Origin: Mycolicibacterium sp. TUM20985
GTDB lineage: Bacteria; Actinomycetota; Actinomycetes; Mycobacteriales; Mycobacteriaceae
NCBI RefSeq assembly: GCF_030295745.1
Contig: NZ_AP027291.1
Coordinates: 1,798,001-1,862,000, forward strand
Direction: 5' to 3'
DNA length: 64,000 bases
The position numbers and the translations under genes are program-made. Below the pieces are notes generated by a model. That model did not search any database. It saw only the letters and a list, made by a program, of their open reading frames with translations, and was not told the DNA's origin. The stretch's first letter is position 1. Each line of letters starts with the position of its first letter. Shown here in pieces: positions 54,840 to 62,943 of this stretch.

Positions 54840-55793
54840 ATGATTGCGACAGTTGATCTCTCGCGTTGGCATGAGGGGGGAGCGGCCGCCGACGCGGTCG
54901 CCGCCGAGGTGGACGAAGGTCTGCAGCAGGCGGGGTTCATCCTCGTCACCGGTCACGGCGTCGACAAGGGGCTGGCAGGGGCGGTGCGCCAGGCCAGCCG
55001 GGACTTCTTTGCGCAACCCGAGAACGTCAAGCAGCGCTACGGCGTGCCGGTCGGCGGTCACGGCTGGATCGGGCCCGGTGCCGAGGCCAACGGCTACGCC
55101 GAGGGCACCGAGACGCCGCCCGATCTCAAGGAGAGCTACAGCCTGGGGGCCGAGACGGCGACCGGTGATCCCGATGTCGACCGAATCTGGTTCGCGCCCA
55201 ACGTCTGGCCGGCCGAGGTCCCGCACCTGCATGCACTGGTGACCGAGTACACCGCCGCGGTGCGCCGACTCTCCGACGAACTGCTCGCGCTGTTCGCTCG
55301 TGCGCTGGGTATGCCGGCCAATCCGTGGGCACTGCTGGCGAACCGACCCACCTGGACGATGAACATCAACCACTACCCGCCCGTCAGCGTCGTCGGGACA
55401 CCGGAGCCCGGGCAGTTCCGGATTGGTCCGCACACCGACTTCGGCACCGTCACCGTGCTGGACCGTGAACCGGGAGCCGGTGGCCTGCAGGTGTATTCGG
55501 AGGTCGGGGGATGGGAGGACGCCCCGTACGATCCCGACGCGCTGACGGTGAACATCGGCGATCTGCTCGAGTACTGGAGCGGGCGACGATGGCCGTCGGG
55601 TCGGCATCGCGTGCTCCCGCCCCAGCCCGAGGCGCCCGAGGAGGATCTGGTCTCGCTCATCTACTTCTACGAGGCCAACCATGACGCGATCGTGGCCCCG
55701 CTGGAACCGCCGATCGGGAAGGTCGCGGGGTTGCCGCCCGTCACCACGTCGGACTTCATCAAGGAACGGCTCGACGCCATCACGGTCGGCTGA
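54840..55793 (+). CDS. non-heme Fe(II) oxygenase, isopenicillin N synthase-like fold
   Basis: A 317-residue protein with an N-terminal DIOX_N domain (about 1-120) and a C-terminal 2OG-Fe(II) oxygenase domain (about 165-290). Iron ligands are His198-x-Asp200 (PHTDFG) and His256. The 2-oxoglutarate-binding Arg in the RxS motif is absent: the matching segment reads L270-V271-S272. The ATG at 54840 is chosen as the first residue before the conserved N-terminus; a GTG at 54816 is in frame. The pyrimidine context suggests a base oxidation role, but this is not shown. Family members include thymine 7-hydroxylase. Confidence 0.8.
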   Translation: MIATVDLSRWHEGGAAADAVAAEVDEGLQQAGFILVTGHGVDKGLAGAVRQASRDFFAQPENVKQRYGVPVGGHGWIGPGAEANGYAEGTETPPDLKESYSLGAETATGDPDVDRIWFAPNVWPAEVPHLHALVTEYTAAVRRLSDELLALFARALGMPANPWALLANRPTWTMNINHYPPVSVVGTPEPGQFRIGPHTDFGTVTVLDREPGAGGLQVYSEVGGWEDAPYDPDALTVNIGDLLEYWSGRRWPSGRHRVLPPQPEAPEEDLVSLIYFYEANHDAIVAPLEPPIGKVAGLPPVTTSDFIKERLDAITVG

Positions 55794-55802
55794 GTCGCCC
55801 AG

Positions 55803-55808
55803 TAAGGT
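55803..55808 (+). promoter_or_regulatory. predicted leaderless -10 box for rpiB
   Basis: TAAGGT (TANNNT) ends seven bases before the ATG at 55816, giving a transcript that begins near the start codon. No Shine-Dalgarno is present. Confidence 0.42.
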
Positions 55809-55815
55809 GACCGCC

Positions 55816-56289
55816 ATGCGCGTCTACCTCGGCTCCGATCACGCCGGTTTCGAACTCAAGCAGGCCGTCATCGAACACCTCGAGTCCAGCGGCGACGACC
55901 CCGTCGACTGCGGTGCCTTCGCCTACGACGCCGAGGACGACTACCCGGCGTTCTGCATCGCCGCGGCGGAGCGCACCCTTGCCGACCCGGACAGCCTCGG
56001 CATCGTCATCGGCGGCTCCGGCAACGGAGAGCAGATCGCGGCGAACAAGGTGCCCGGCGTGCGGTGTGCCCTGGCCTGGAGTGTCGAGACGGCGTCTCTG
56101 GCCCGGCAGCACAACAACGCCCAGGTATTGAGCATCGGCGGCCGGATGCACACCGTCGCCGACGCCCTTACCTTCGTCGACGCGTTCCTGACCACCGCGT
56201 GGTCGGAGGCGCCGCGGCACCAGCGCCGCATCGACATCCTCGCCGAGTACGAGAAGACGCACGTCGCACCGCCCGTGCCAGGCGCCTAG
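55816..56289 (+). CDS. rpiB: ribose-5-phosphate isomerase B
   Basis: A 157-residue RpiB/LacA-fold isomerase that interconverts ribose-5-phosphate and ribulose-5-phosphate. The phosphate-binding GSDHAGFELK near residues 6-15, the SGNGEQIAANK motif near 71-81 and the NNAQVLSIGGR segment are as in Rv2465c. Actinobacterial enzymes use a Glu in place of the E. coli active-site Cys, consistent with GSGNGEQ here. The ATG follows a leaderless -10 box. The nei gene starts three bases downstream. Confidence 0.94.
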   Translation: MRVYLGSDHAGFELKQAVIEHLESSGDDPVDCGAFAYDAEDDYPAFCIAAAERTLADPDSLGIVIGGSGNGEQIAANKVPGVRCALAWSVETASLARQHNNAQVLSIGGRMHTVADALTFVDAFLTTAWSEAPRHQRRIDILAEYEKTHVAPPVPGA

Positions 56290-56292
56290 CCG

Positions 56293-57087
56293 ATGCCCGA
56301 GGGGCACACTCTGCACCGGTTGGCACGCTTGCACCAGAAGCGGTTTCGCAAGGCGCCGGTCATCGTTACCAGCCCGCAGGGCCGCTTCGGTGACGCCGCC
56401 GAAGCGGTCAGCGGCCGGGTGTTGCGCAGCGCGACCGCCTGGGGCAAACACCTGTTCCACCACTACGAGGGCGGCGCGGTCGTCCACGTCCACCTCGGCC
56501 TGTACGGCAAGTTCACCGAGCGTCCGGTACCGATGCCCGACCCGGTCGGACAGGTGCGGATGCGGATGGTCGGCGCCGAGTACGGCACCGACCTGCGTGG
56601 GCCCACCGTCTGCGAGGTGATCCACCAGGTCGAGGTCGACGAGATCATCGACAGACTAGGACCCGATCCGTTGCGACGCGCCGCCGATCCGTCCCGCGCC
56701 TGGGTGCGAATCAGCAAGTCCCGCAGGCCGATTGGCGCCCTGATGATGGACCAGAAGGTCATCGCCGGGGTGGGCAACGTGTATCGCAGCGAACTGCTGT
56801 TCCGCCACCGCATCGAGCCGCACCGGCTCGGCACGGACATCGGCGAGGACGAGTTCGACGCCGCCTGGACCGACCTCGTCGCCCTGATGAAGGTCGGCGT
56901 CAGTCGCGGCAAGATCATCACCGTGCGCCGCGAGGACGACAAGGGTCCGCCGGCGAGCCGCCCCGGCCGACCGCGCAGCTACGTCTACCGACGGACCGGT
57001 GAACCGTGCCGGGTGTGCGGCACGCCGATCCGCACCGAGGTGATGGAGGCGCGCAACCTGTTCTGGTGTCCCACCTGCCAAGAATGA
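56293..57087 (+). CDS. nei: Fpg/Nei-family DNA glycosylase
   Basis: A 264-residue base-excision glycosylase. The N-terminal Pro-Glu-Gly (MPEGHT) provides the Schiff-base residue, the helix-two-turn-helix region (QKVIAGVGNVYRSELLF) is near 155-175, and the C-terminal zinc finger (CRVCGTPI and CPTC) is intact. It resembles Rv2464c (Nei1), which removes oxidised pyrimidines. It is three bases after rpiB and probably co-transcribed. Confidence 0.93.
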   Translation: MPEGHTLHRLARLHQKRFRKAPVIVTSPQGRFGDAAEAVSGRVLRSATAWGKHLFHHYEGGAVVHVHLGLYGKFTERPVPMPDPVGQVRMRMVGAEYGTDLRGPTVCEVIHQVEVDEIIDRLGPDPLRRAADPSRAWVRISKSRRPIGALMMDQKVIAGVGNVYRSELLFRHRIEPHRLGTDIGEDEFDAAWTDLVALMKVGVSRGKIITVRREDDKGPPASRPGRPRSYVYRRTGEPCRVCGTPIRTEVMEARNLFWCPTCQE

Positions 57088-57127
57088 GTGGCGCGCATCG
57101 CCGGCGCTTTGACGGGACAATCAGCGG

Positions 57128-58813
57128 GTGGAACTCATCCTCGTCGTCGTCGGGGCGATCGTCGTCACTGCCATCGCGCACCGACGGGGGCTCGAACCGG
57201 CGCTCATCATCGTCCTCATCGGCATCGCGGTGTCGTTCCTGCCCGGTTTCGAGGCGCCCGAACTCGACTCGCACATCCTGCTGACGGTGGTGTTGCCGCC
57301 GCTGCTGTACTCGGCGGCGCTGGACTTCTCGTTCCCGACGTTCCTGCGGAACATCCGACCGATCCTCGGCCTGGGTGTCGGGCTGGTCGTGGTGACCGCG
57401 TTCGCCGTGGCCGCGGTCTCGTCGTGGTTGGTGGTGGTACCTCTGACCTTCGGCACGGCGCTGATCCTCGGTGCCATCGTGGCGCCGCCCGACGCCGTGA
57501 CGGCCGTCGCGGTCGGACGCAAACTGGGGCTGCCGAAGAAGGTGATGGCAATCCTGACCGGGGAGAGCCTGATCAACGATGCCGCCGCCCTGACGCTGTT
57601 CTCCATTGCAGTGGCTCAGGTGGCGGGAAGTCACACGTTCATCGGCAACCCATTCCTGCTGTTCGGGTACAGCGCCGTGCTGGGCCCGATCGTCGGTGCG
57701 GCGCTCGGATTCGTGACGCTGTGGATCCGCAGGCGGCTGGCCAACCCCGGGTTGGAGACCGTCCAGGGTCTGGTGGTGCCGTTCGCGGCGTTCATCATGG
57801 CCGAGGAGTTGCATGCCTCGGGGGTGCTGGCCGTCGTCGTCGCGGGTTTCGTCGTCGGCAACGGCACCCTCGGCGCCGGGTATCAGACCCGGCTGCAGGA
57901 GCGATACGTGTGGAATTCGGTGGACGTGCTCCTGGAGGCGTTCGTGTTCGCCTACATCGGTCTGCACCTGCGGTTCGTGCTCGAGGACCTGCGCGAGGCG
58001 CACGAATCCCTCGGTGAGGTCGCGGTCGCCTCGTTGATCGTGCTGGCCCTGGTCATGTTGATCCGACCCCTTTCGGTGCTGGCGATGTTTGGTCGCAGCA
58101 AGCTGTCCGACCACGTCGAGAACCGGCTCAGCGTGCCGATCCCCGCGAGCGGTGGTCGGGGCGCGCTGGGCACCCGTCGGCGCGCCAAGCCGCCGGGCAA
58201 GTGGCGTTCGGTCATCGACCGGCGATCGTTGACGTGGCAGGAGAACGTCGTGGTGTCGTGGACCGGCATGCGCGGAGTGGTGACGTTGGCCGCGGCCGCG
58301 GCCATCCCCGTCACCACGGCGGCAGGGGAACCGTTTCCCGAGCGCGCCACCATTCAGGCCATCGCGTTCGTGGTCAGCGTCGGCACGTTGTTGATCCAGG
58401 GCGCCACCCTGCCCCTGCTGATCAGCCGGTTGCACCTGTCGGAGGACGAAGTCGCCTACGAGCGGGAGCAGACGCTGAAGGCCGAACGCGTCGTGTACGA
58501 CGCGGCCGACAGTGTGCTCGCCGAGTTCCGGGCCAATCCGCCGGAGGGGCTGGATCCGCGCGTGTCGGCCGAGATCCGCAGCATTGTCGCCAGGCACTCA
58601 CAGGATGCCGACGAGATGCCCGACCCGGCGACGCACACGTTGCGCGCCGAGGTCTTCGCATCGCTGTATCTGGAGGTGCTGCGGGCCCAGCGAGCCGCCC
58701 TCATCGCCGAACGCGACGAGGGTCGGATCGAAGACGAAGCCGCCCGCGCGATGCTCGAAAGACTCGACCTGCAGGAGGCTGGCGTGTCAGCCCGGTTGGA
58801 GAGCCGGCTCTAG
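57128..58813 (+). CDS. Na+/H+ antiporter, CPA1 family
   Basis: A 561-residue membrane protein with about 12 helices in the first 410 residues and a soluble C-terminal tail of about 150. The motif GAIVAPPDAVTAVAVGRKLGLP (PDAV) and SLINDAAALTLF (ND) match the CPA1/NhaP sodium or potassium/proton antiporters. The GTG start lies 41 bases after nei. The last codons (ESRL, TAG) fall within the 16-bp direct repeat next to the 13E12 gene and overlap that gene tail to tail. Confidence 0.87.
   Translation: MELILVVVGAIVVTAIAHRRGLEPALIIVLIGIAVSFLPGFEAPELDSHILLTVVLPPLLYSAALDFSFPTFLRNIRPILGLGVGLVVVTAFAVAAVSSWLVVVPLTFGTALILGAIVAPPDAVTAVAVGRKLGLPKKVMAILTGESLINDAAALTLFSIAVAQVAGSHTFIGNPFLLFGYSAVLGPIVGAALGFVTLWIRRRLANPGLETVQGLVVPFAAFIMAEELHASGVLAVVVAGFVVGNGTLGAGYQTRLQERYVWNSVDVLLEAFVFAYIGLHLRFVLEDLREAHESLGEVAVASLIVLALVMLIRPLSVLAMFGRSKLSDHVENRLSVPIPASGGRGALGTRRRAKPPGKWRSVIDRRSLTWQENVVVSWTGMRGVVTLAAAAAIPVTTAAGEPFPERATIQAIAFVVSVGTLLIQGATLPLLISRLHLSEDEVAYEREQTLKAERVVYDAADSVLAEFRANPPEGLDPRVSAEIRSIVARHSQDADEMPDPATHTLRAEVFASLYLEVLRAQRAALIAERDEGRIEDEAARAMLERLDLQEAGVSARLESRL
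58798..58813. repeat. left copy of a perfect 16-bp direct repeat flanking the 13E12 gene
   Basis: GGAGAGCCGGCTCTAG occurs here and at 60146-60161 in the same orientation. It contains the 12-bp palindrome AGAGCCGGCTCT. The copy forms the last codons and stop of the antiporter gene. Confidence 0.8.
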
Positions 58814-60090
58814 CTCCTGCTCACGGGTGATTCCGGCTGGAAGGGTTGGTACCACCACCAGTCGGCGCGTTCGCCGGTCGGTCCGCGACAGGGCGCGACC
58901 CGTGGTGGGGGTCGGGTTGGTGGGCGGGCCAGCGATCCCGCGGTGAGCGTTCGGCCCTGGGCGTCGGTGACGACGAGGTGGTGGGCGGGTCCGGTGAGGG
59001 TGATGATCCCCCGGTGATGGAGGCGGTGGTGGTGGGGGCACACCAGGACCAGGTTGGCCAGCTCGGTGAGCCCGCCGTCCTCCCAGTGCTGCAGGTGGTG
59101 GGCGTGCAGACCGCGGGTGGCCCCGCAGCCGGGGACCACGCAGCAGCGGTCACGGTGCTCCAACGCCCGACGCAGCCGGCGGCTGATCAGCCGGGTCTCG
59201 CGGCCCGCCCCGATCGGCTGGCCGTGGCGTTGGAACCAGACCTCGCAGGTGGCGTCACAGGTCAGGTAGCGGCGGTCGGCGTCAGACAGCAGCGGACCCA
59301 GATGCAGCGCCGCGATGCGCTGCTCGACGTCCAGATGGACCACCACGGTGGTGCGCTGTCCGTGCGGGCGCCGCGCCACGTCGGCGTCCCACCCCGCCTC
59401 GATCAGGCTCAGGAACCCGTCGATGGTGCTCGGCACCGGCGGGCACTGCCCCCCGGCGCCGTCGGGGTGGTCGCGTTTCCACTGGGCGATCAGGGCGTCG
59501 GTGTGCGACTGCACCGCCGCGTCGAACGTCGCGGCCTCGGCGTGGGGCAGGGTGATCCGCCAGGTGGTGGATTCCTCGTCCTCGGTCTTGCTGAACGACC
59601 GCGGCGGTTCGGGGCGAGGCTCGGGCTCGGCATCGGCATCGGGATCCGGGTCGGGGTCGGGTGAGGGTTCGGGGTCGGGTCGGGGTTCCCACTTGACCGC
59701 GGTGCGGAGCTGGCTGACCGTGGCACTGGCCGCCAGCTCGGCGTAGTGCTCATCAGAACCTGCGGCGGCGCGGCCGGCGATGACGCCGACCTGATCCAGG
59801 GACAGCCGGCCCTCTCTCATGTCGGCCGCGCAGCGGGGGAACTCCTCGAGCCGGTGCGCGACCGTGGCGATGGTCTCCGCGTTGGCCGGGGTCACTCCGG
59901 TCTTCCAGGCCACCAACGCCGGAACCGAGCGGCACCCGGTGGCACCCCACAACTCGTCGCGGTCGATCTCGGCCACGACCTCCACGATGCGGCCATCGAT
60001 CGCATTGCGCTGACCGGTCAACTCCGCCAACTCCTCGAACAGCACCTCCAACCGCTCACAGGGAGCGAGAACGGGTGCGGTCGAAGACAT
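58810..60090 (-). CDS. 13E12-family DUF222/HNH endonuclease protein
   Basis: A 426-residue member of the REP13E12 family: an N-terminal DUF222 domain (about 15-240), an acidic Pro/Asp repeat linker (DPDPDPDADAEPEPRPEP, near 150), and a C-terminal HNH nuclease core (CVVPGCGATRGLHAHHLQHW, CPHHHRLHH). Such genes are repeated in mycobacterial genomes and one copy in M. tuberculosis carries the attachment site of a phage-like element. The gene body lies almost entirely inside a region bracketed by 16-bp direct repeats, and its stop codon lies in the left copy. Confidence 0.9.
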   Translation of the reverse strand: MSSTAPVLAPCERLEVLFEELAELTGQRNAIDGRIVEVVAEIDRDELWGATGCRSVPALVAWKTGVTPANAETIATVAHRLEEFPRCAADMREGRLSLDQVGVIAGRAAAGSDEHYAELAASATVSQLRTAVKWEPRPDPEPSPDPDPDPDADAEPEPRPEPPRSFSKTEDEESTTWRITLPHAEAATFDAAVQSHTDALIAQWKRDHPDGAGGQCPPVPSTIDGFLSLIEAGWDADVARRPHGQRTTVVVHLDVEQRIAALHLGPLLSDADRRYLTCDATCEVWFQRHGQPIGAGRETRLISRRLRRALEHRDRCCVVPGCGATRGLHAHHLQHWEDGGLTELANLVLVCPHHHRLHHRGIITLTGPAHHLVVTDAQGRTLTAGSLARPPTRPPPRVAPCRGPTGERADWWWYQPFQPESPVSRS

Positions 60091-60145
60091 GACGTCATCA
60101 TCACAGAGGGGTACGACAAGTCTCGTTGGCGACGTTTAGCGAGAA
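58814..60145 (-). mobile_element. candidate 13E12 insertion bounded by 16-bp direct repeats
   Basis: The 1332 bases between the two repeat copies contain only the 13E12 gene. Removing this segment and one repeat copy would restore a simple convergent junction in which the antiporter and the Gly-rich protein gene both end on the same palindrome. This is the pattern of an insertion with target duplication, or integration at a palindromic site. No terminal inverted repeats were seen. Confidence 0.5.
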
Positions 60146-60161
60146 GGAGAGCCGGCTCTAG
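60146..60161. repeat. right copy of the 16-bp direct repeat flanking the 13E12 gene
   Basis: GGAGAGCCGGCTCTAG identical to 58798-58813 and in the same orientation. It overlaps the last codon of the Gly-rich membrane protein gene on the minus strand. Confidence 0.8.
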
Positions 60162-60997
60162 AAGCCGCCGAAGTCCCCGCCACCGAAGTCGCCACCGCCG
60201 CCGAAGTCCCAACCGCCGCCGCCACTGTCGCCGCCCCAGCCGCCGCCGTCGCCTCCGCCGCCATCCCAACCGCCGCCGCCGTCTCCGCCGCCGTCGCCGC
60301 CTCCGCCGTCGAGCTGACCCTGGTCCATGCCGTCCTGGAACCCGTCGCCGTAGCCGTTCTCGAAGCCCTGGGCGTCATATCCGACGCCGCCCATACCGGA
60401 GAACATCGCGCTGAACAGCAGTACCGAGCCGACGCCCCAGGCGCCTGCCACCAGAGCCGGCTTCCACCACGGCTCGGAGTACCAGCCGGCGGGCACGGGA
60501 CGGCCTGCGACGCGTCCACCCGGGTAGTAGTTCGGGGTGCGTTCCGACGGCGTCGGCGAGGCTTCGATGTCGCGGCCCTCGTACTGCACGCGGCGATCCT
60601 CGGTGACGGTGCCGGCCGAATTCTGGCCCGAGAGCGTCTCGAGTTCGGGTCCGGGATCCATGCCCATCGCGACTCGTGCCGCGCGGACGTAGTACAGGCC
60701 CTCCATCGCGCTCTCCTTGGCGAGCTGCGCCTGCTTGGCGGTGGTGGCCTGCTCGATCTGCGACCCCGCTGCGGTGAACCGCTCGGACGCGTCGGCGAGG
60801 GCCTGACGCGAGGCGTCGTCGGTTCCGGTCAGGCTGAACACCTGGCCGCCGAGGCGGTCGATGGTGCGGCGCGCGTCGGCCTTCGCGTCCTCCAGTGAGG
60901 CGGCGTTGCGCTTGCCGGACGCCTTGGACGAGGCGTAGACGGCGAAACCGATCACGGCGACGAGGACAACGATGAGCACCAGCAGAAAGCTGTTCAT
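60158..60997 (-). CDS. membrane-anchored hypothetical protein with Gly/Asp-rich tail
   Basis: A 279-residue protein: an N-terminal transmembrane helix (about 3-21), a soluble charged helical region (25-120), a Pro-rich segment near 150-165, a second hydrophobic stretch (about 178-198), and a strongly Gly/Asp/Trp-rich tail (225-279). The family I recall is DUF1542-like mycobacterial membrane proteins, with low certainty. The ATG follows a leaderless -10 box. Its stop codon sits in the direct repeat at 60146-60161. Function is unknown; a cell-envelope role is possible. Confidence 0.7.
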   Translation of the reverse strand: MNSFLLVLIVVLVAVIGFAVYASSKASGKRNAASLEDAKADARRTIDRLGGQVFSLTGTDDASRQALADASERFTAAGSQIEQATTAKQAQLAKESAMEGLYYVRAARVAMGMDPGPELETLSGQNSAGTVTEDRRVQYEGRDIEASPTPSERTPNYYPGGRVAGRPVPAGWYSEPWWKPALVAGAWGVGSVLLFSAMFSGMGGVGYDAQGFENGYGDGFQDGMDQGQLDGGGGDGGGDGGGGWDGGGGDGGGWGGDSGGGGWDFGGGGDFGGGDFGGF

Positions 60998-61004
60998 GGC
61001 GTCC

Positions 61005-61010
61005 AGCGTA
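61005..61010 (-). promoter_or_regulatory. predicted leaderless -10 box for the Gly-rich protein gene
   Basis: On the minus strand TACGCT matches TANNNT and ends seven bases before the ATG at 60997. Confidence 0.4.
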
Positions 61011-61051
61011 CCGACAGGAAAGTGCGTCGACCGGGTCGGATGAGGGCCTTC

Positions 61052-61453
61052 TCAGGCAAGGGCGCGCACCCCGGCCTCGGCGCACGCAGCGTCGTCCTCG
61101 GCGCTGGCACCGCTGACGCCGACCGCTCCTACGATTCGGCCCTCGGACGTGATCGGCACCCCGCCGCCGAAGATGACGAAGCGGCCACCGGCGTTGGCGT
61201 GCAAGCCGAACAGTTCGCCGCCGGGTGCGGCGAGGACGGCGAGTTCGGCGGTGGAGATGCTGTTGGCGACCGCCGTGTAGGCCTTGTCGATCGCCAGCAC
61301 TGGGCCGGCGATCTCGGCGCCGTCCATCCGGCCGAAGGCGATGAGGTGCCCGCCCGAGTCGACGACGCCGGCCGACACCAGGATCGACCGCTCGACCGCC
61401 TCGGCGTGGGCGGCGGCGATGATGCGGTGGGCGGTGGCGAGGTCGAGGGTCAC
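61052..61453 (-). CDS. GlcG/HbpS-like protein
   Basis: A 133-residue alpha/beta protein of the GlcG/HbpS family (VVDSGGHLIAFGRMDGA near 29-45, FGGGVPI and GAVGVSGASAEDDA near 98-123). HbpS-type proteins bind heme or act with two-component sensors, and GlcG is linked to glycolate use; neither context is seen here. No signal peptide is present. The GTG start is 14 bases after the stop of the upstream exported protein gene, so the two probably form one transcript. Confidence 0.8.
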   Translation of the reverse strand: MTLDLATAHRIIAAAHAEAVERSILVSAGVVDSGGHLIAFGRMDGAEIAGPVLAIDKAYTAVANSISTAELAVLAAPGGELFGLHANAGGRFVIFGGGVPITSEGRIVGAVGVSGASAEDDAACAEAGVRALA

Positions 61454-61467
61454 CTCGTCATTCTGAC

Positions 61468-62607
61468 CTAGCTGTCGGTCCCGGTCCCGGCATCGTTCGG
61501 CGGTGCGACTGCGGTCGGCTCGGTTTCGGCTGCCGGACCGGGGGCCTCCATGTCGTTGGCGTTCGGTTTCGGATGCGTCGTGTCTGCGACATCGGCTGGC
61601 TCGACCTTGTTGCCGGTCTTCATGACATCGGTGTCCGACGTGTTCTTGGGTTCGACGTCAGCTACGGGCTTGGGTGTGGCCTCTTGCTCGGAAAGACGTT
61701 GTGCGACCGGCCTTTCGGGCATCGTCGGGGCCGGTTCTGACACCGTCACGGCATGCGGGGGAGCGACCGCCGCGTCCGGGGTGATCGGTGGCAGCTCGCT
61801 GAGCGGTGTCCCGATCAGCGGCCCGCCTCCGATCAGGTGCTGAACCGCCACGACGGCGGGGTTCTCGAAGATTCCGTTCACCAGACCGATGGCGACGGGA
61901 TTTCCCTTGGCGGCCGCAATGAGTCGCCGTTGCACGACGGCGATGGGTCCGCCGCGGTAGTCGGTGACCTCGTCGGGGAAGAACGCGATGATGGCCGCGC
62001 GCTGGTCGGGGTCGTTGGTTCCGTCGAGCAATCTGTTCCGCACGACCTGGACCAGACCTCCAGTGACGAAATCGCTGATGAACTGATGCTGATCGGCGTC
62101 GGCGAACAGTTGAAAGAATCGGTGCGCCTCCGACTGGAACACCCCGCCCTCGAAGAAGTCGTCGAGGATCTGGGTCTGGTCGGGGCTCTTCAGTCGCGAC
62201 GTCGCCTGCTTCTTCAGTACGCCGGCGATCCCGCCGTGGAAGAAGTCGGTCAGCACCTCTCGTTGCTGCGGGTCTCCGAACGCGGCGAACAGCTGTACGT
62301 AGATCGCGCTGGAGACGTGCGCCAAGACGGGATTGACCCGAGGATCGAACAGGGTGCTTCCGGGGGCGGCGAGCACTGGCTGTAGTGCTGGCGGTGGCGT
62401 GAGTCGGGTCGACTGGGCGGCCAGTGCCACCCGGGTGGAGTCAACGATGCTAAGGGCATTGGGCGTCAGCGGGTTTGGTAGAGCGGTTGCCGACGCGACC
62501 GTCACGGAAGCGACGACGAGGCAGAGCCAGCGCGGCGCAGCACCGCCCGCGGCGGGGTATCGGTGGCGCGCGGTGGACGTAGTGCGGGCCTGTGTTGGAC
62601 GGCTCAC
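61468..62607 (-). CDS. exported hypothetical protein with four internal repeats
   Basis: A 379-residue protein with a basic N-terminus, a hydrophobic signal segment (about 26-42, WLCLVVASVTVASATA) and a Pro/Thr/Glu-rich C-terminal third (about 270-379). Four repeats of about 30 residues lie between residues 110 and 230, with the core D-x-x-Q...DF-x-x-GG (for example DPQQREVLTDFFHGG). No known domain is recognised. The GTG start has AGGGAG upstream. It is probably a secreted or wall-associated mycobacterial protein. Confidence 0.75.
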   Translation of the reverse strand: MSRPTQARTTSTARHRYPAAGGAAPRWLCLVVASVTVASATALPNPLTPNALSIVDSTRVALAAQSTRLTPPPALQPVLAAPGSTLFDPRVNPVLAHVSSAIYVQLFAAFGDPQQREVLTDFFHGGIAGVLKKQATSRLKSPDQTQILDDFFEGGVFQSEAHRFFQLFADADQHQFISDFVTGGLVQVVRNRLLDGTNDPDQRAAIIAFFPDEVTDYRGGPIAVVQRRLIAAAKGNPVAIGLVNGIFENPAVVAVQHLIGGGPLIGTPLSELPPITPDAAVAPPHAVTVSEPAPTMPERPVAQRLSEQEATPKPVADVEPKNTSDTDVMKTGNKVEPADVADTTHPKPNANDMEAPGPAAETEPTAVAPPNDAGTGTDS

Positions 62608-62784
62608 GATGGGCTCCCTCGCCGACAGATGTCAACAGTTGGTGACTTTACGGTAGGCCGACCCGACGGCCGTGTCGACGGTCGGTGACTTAGTCCCGAG
62701 GGAGTCATGGGCGATGGCGATCTGCCGACCACACCCTGGTAGTGGGCCGTGCCGACGCTCGTCGAGCGGCGACTACTGCATTTC

Positions 62785-62943
62785 CGCCCATGGACGGCCA
62801 ACGGTACCTTCGAGCCTCGCTCGGACGGTGCCTTCACCTACGCGCCGGCCGCCAACTACAACTGCACCGATTAATTCACCTAACAGGTCAACGACGGGAC
62901 CGTCGACAGCGCGATTGCGACTGTCACCCTCAACGTCAGCTAG
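62785..62943 (+). pseudogene. decayed Ig-like/VCBS-type repeat remnant
   Basis: In one frame the sequence reads NGTFEPRSDGAFTYAPAANY, then CTD, stop, FT, stop, QVNDGTVDSAIATVTLNV. This matches the bacterial Ig-like/VCBS tandem-95 repeat (NGTxTLNxDGTFTYTPAANYxGTDSFTYQVNDG...), broken by two in-frame stops (TAA at 62872-62874 and 62881-62883). It ends at TAG next to the minus-strand PE-PPE gene. It is the 3' end of a lost surface-protein gene. The rest of the 336-base gap from 62608 holds no gene I can support. Confidence 0.6.

Noticed and set aside
58814..60145. Terminal inverted repeats expected for a transposon around the 13E12 gene.
   Set aside because: The inner ends share only a few bases; no convincing inverted repeat or transposase was found.
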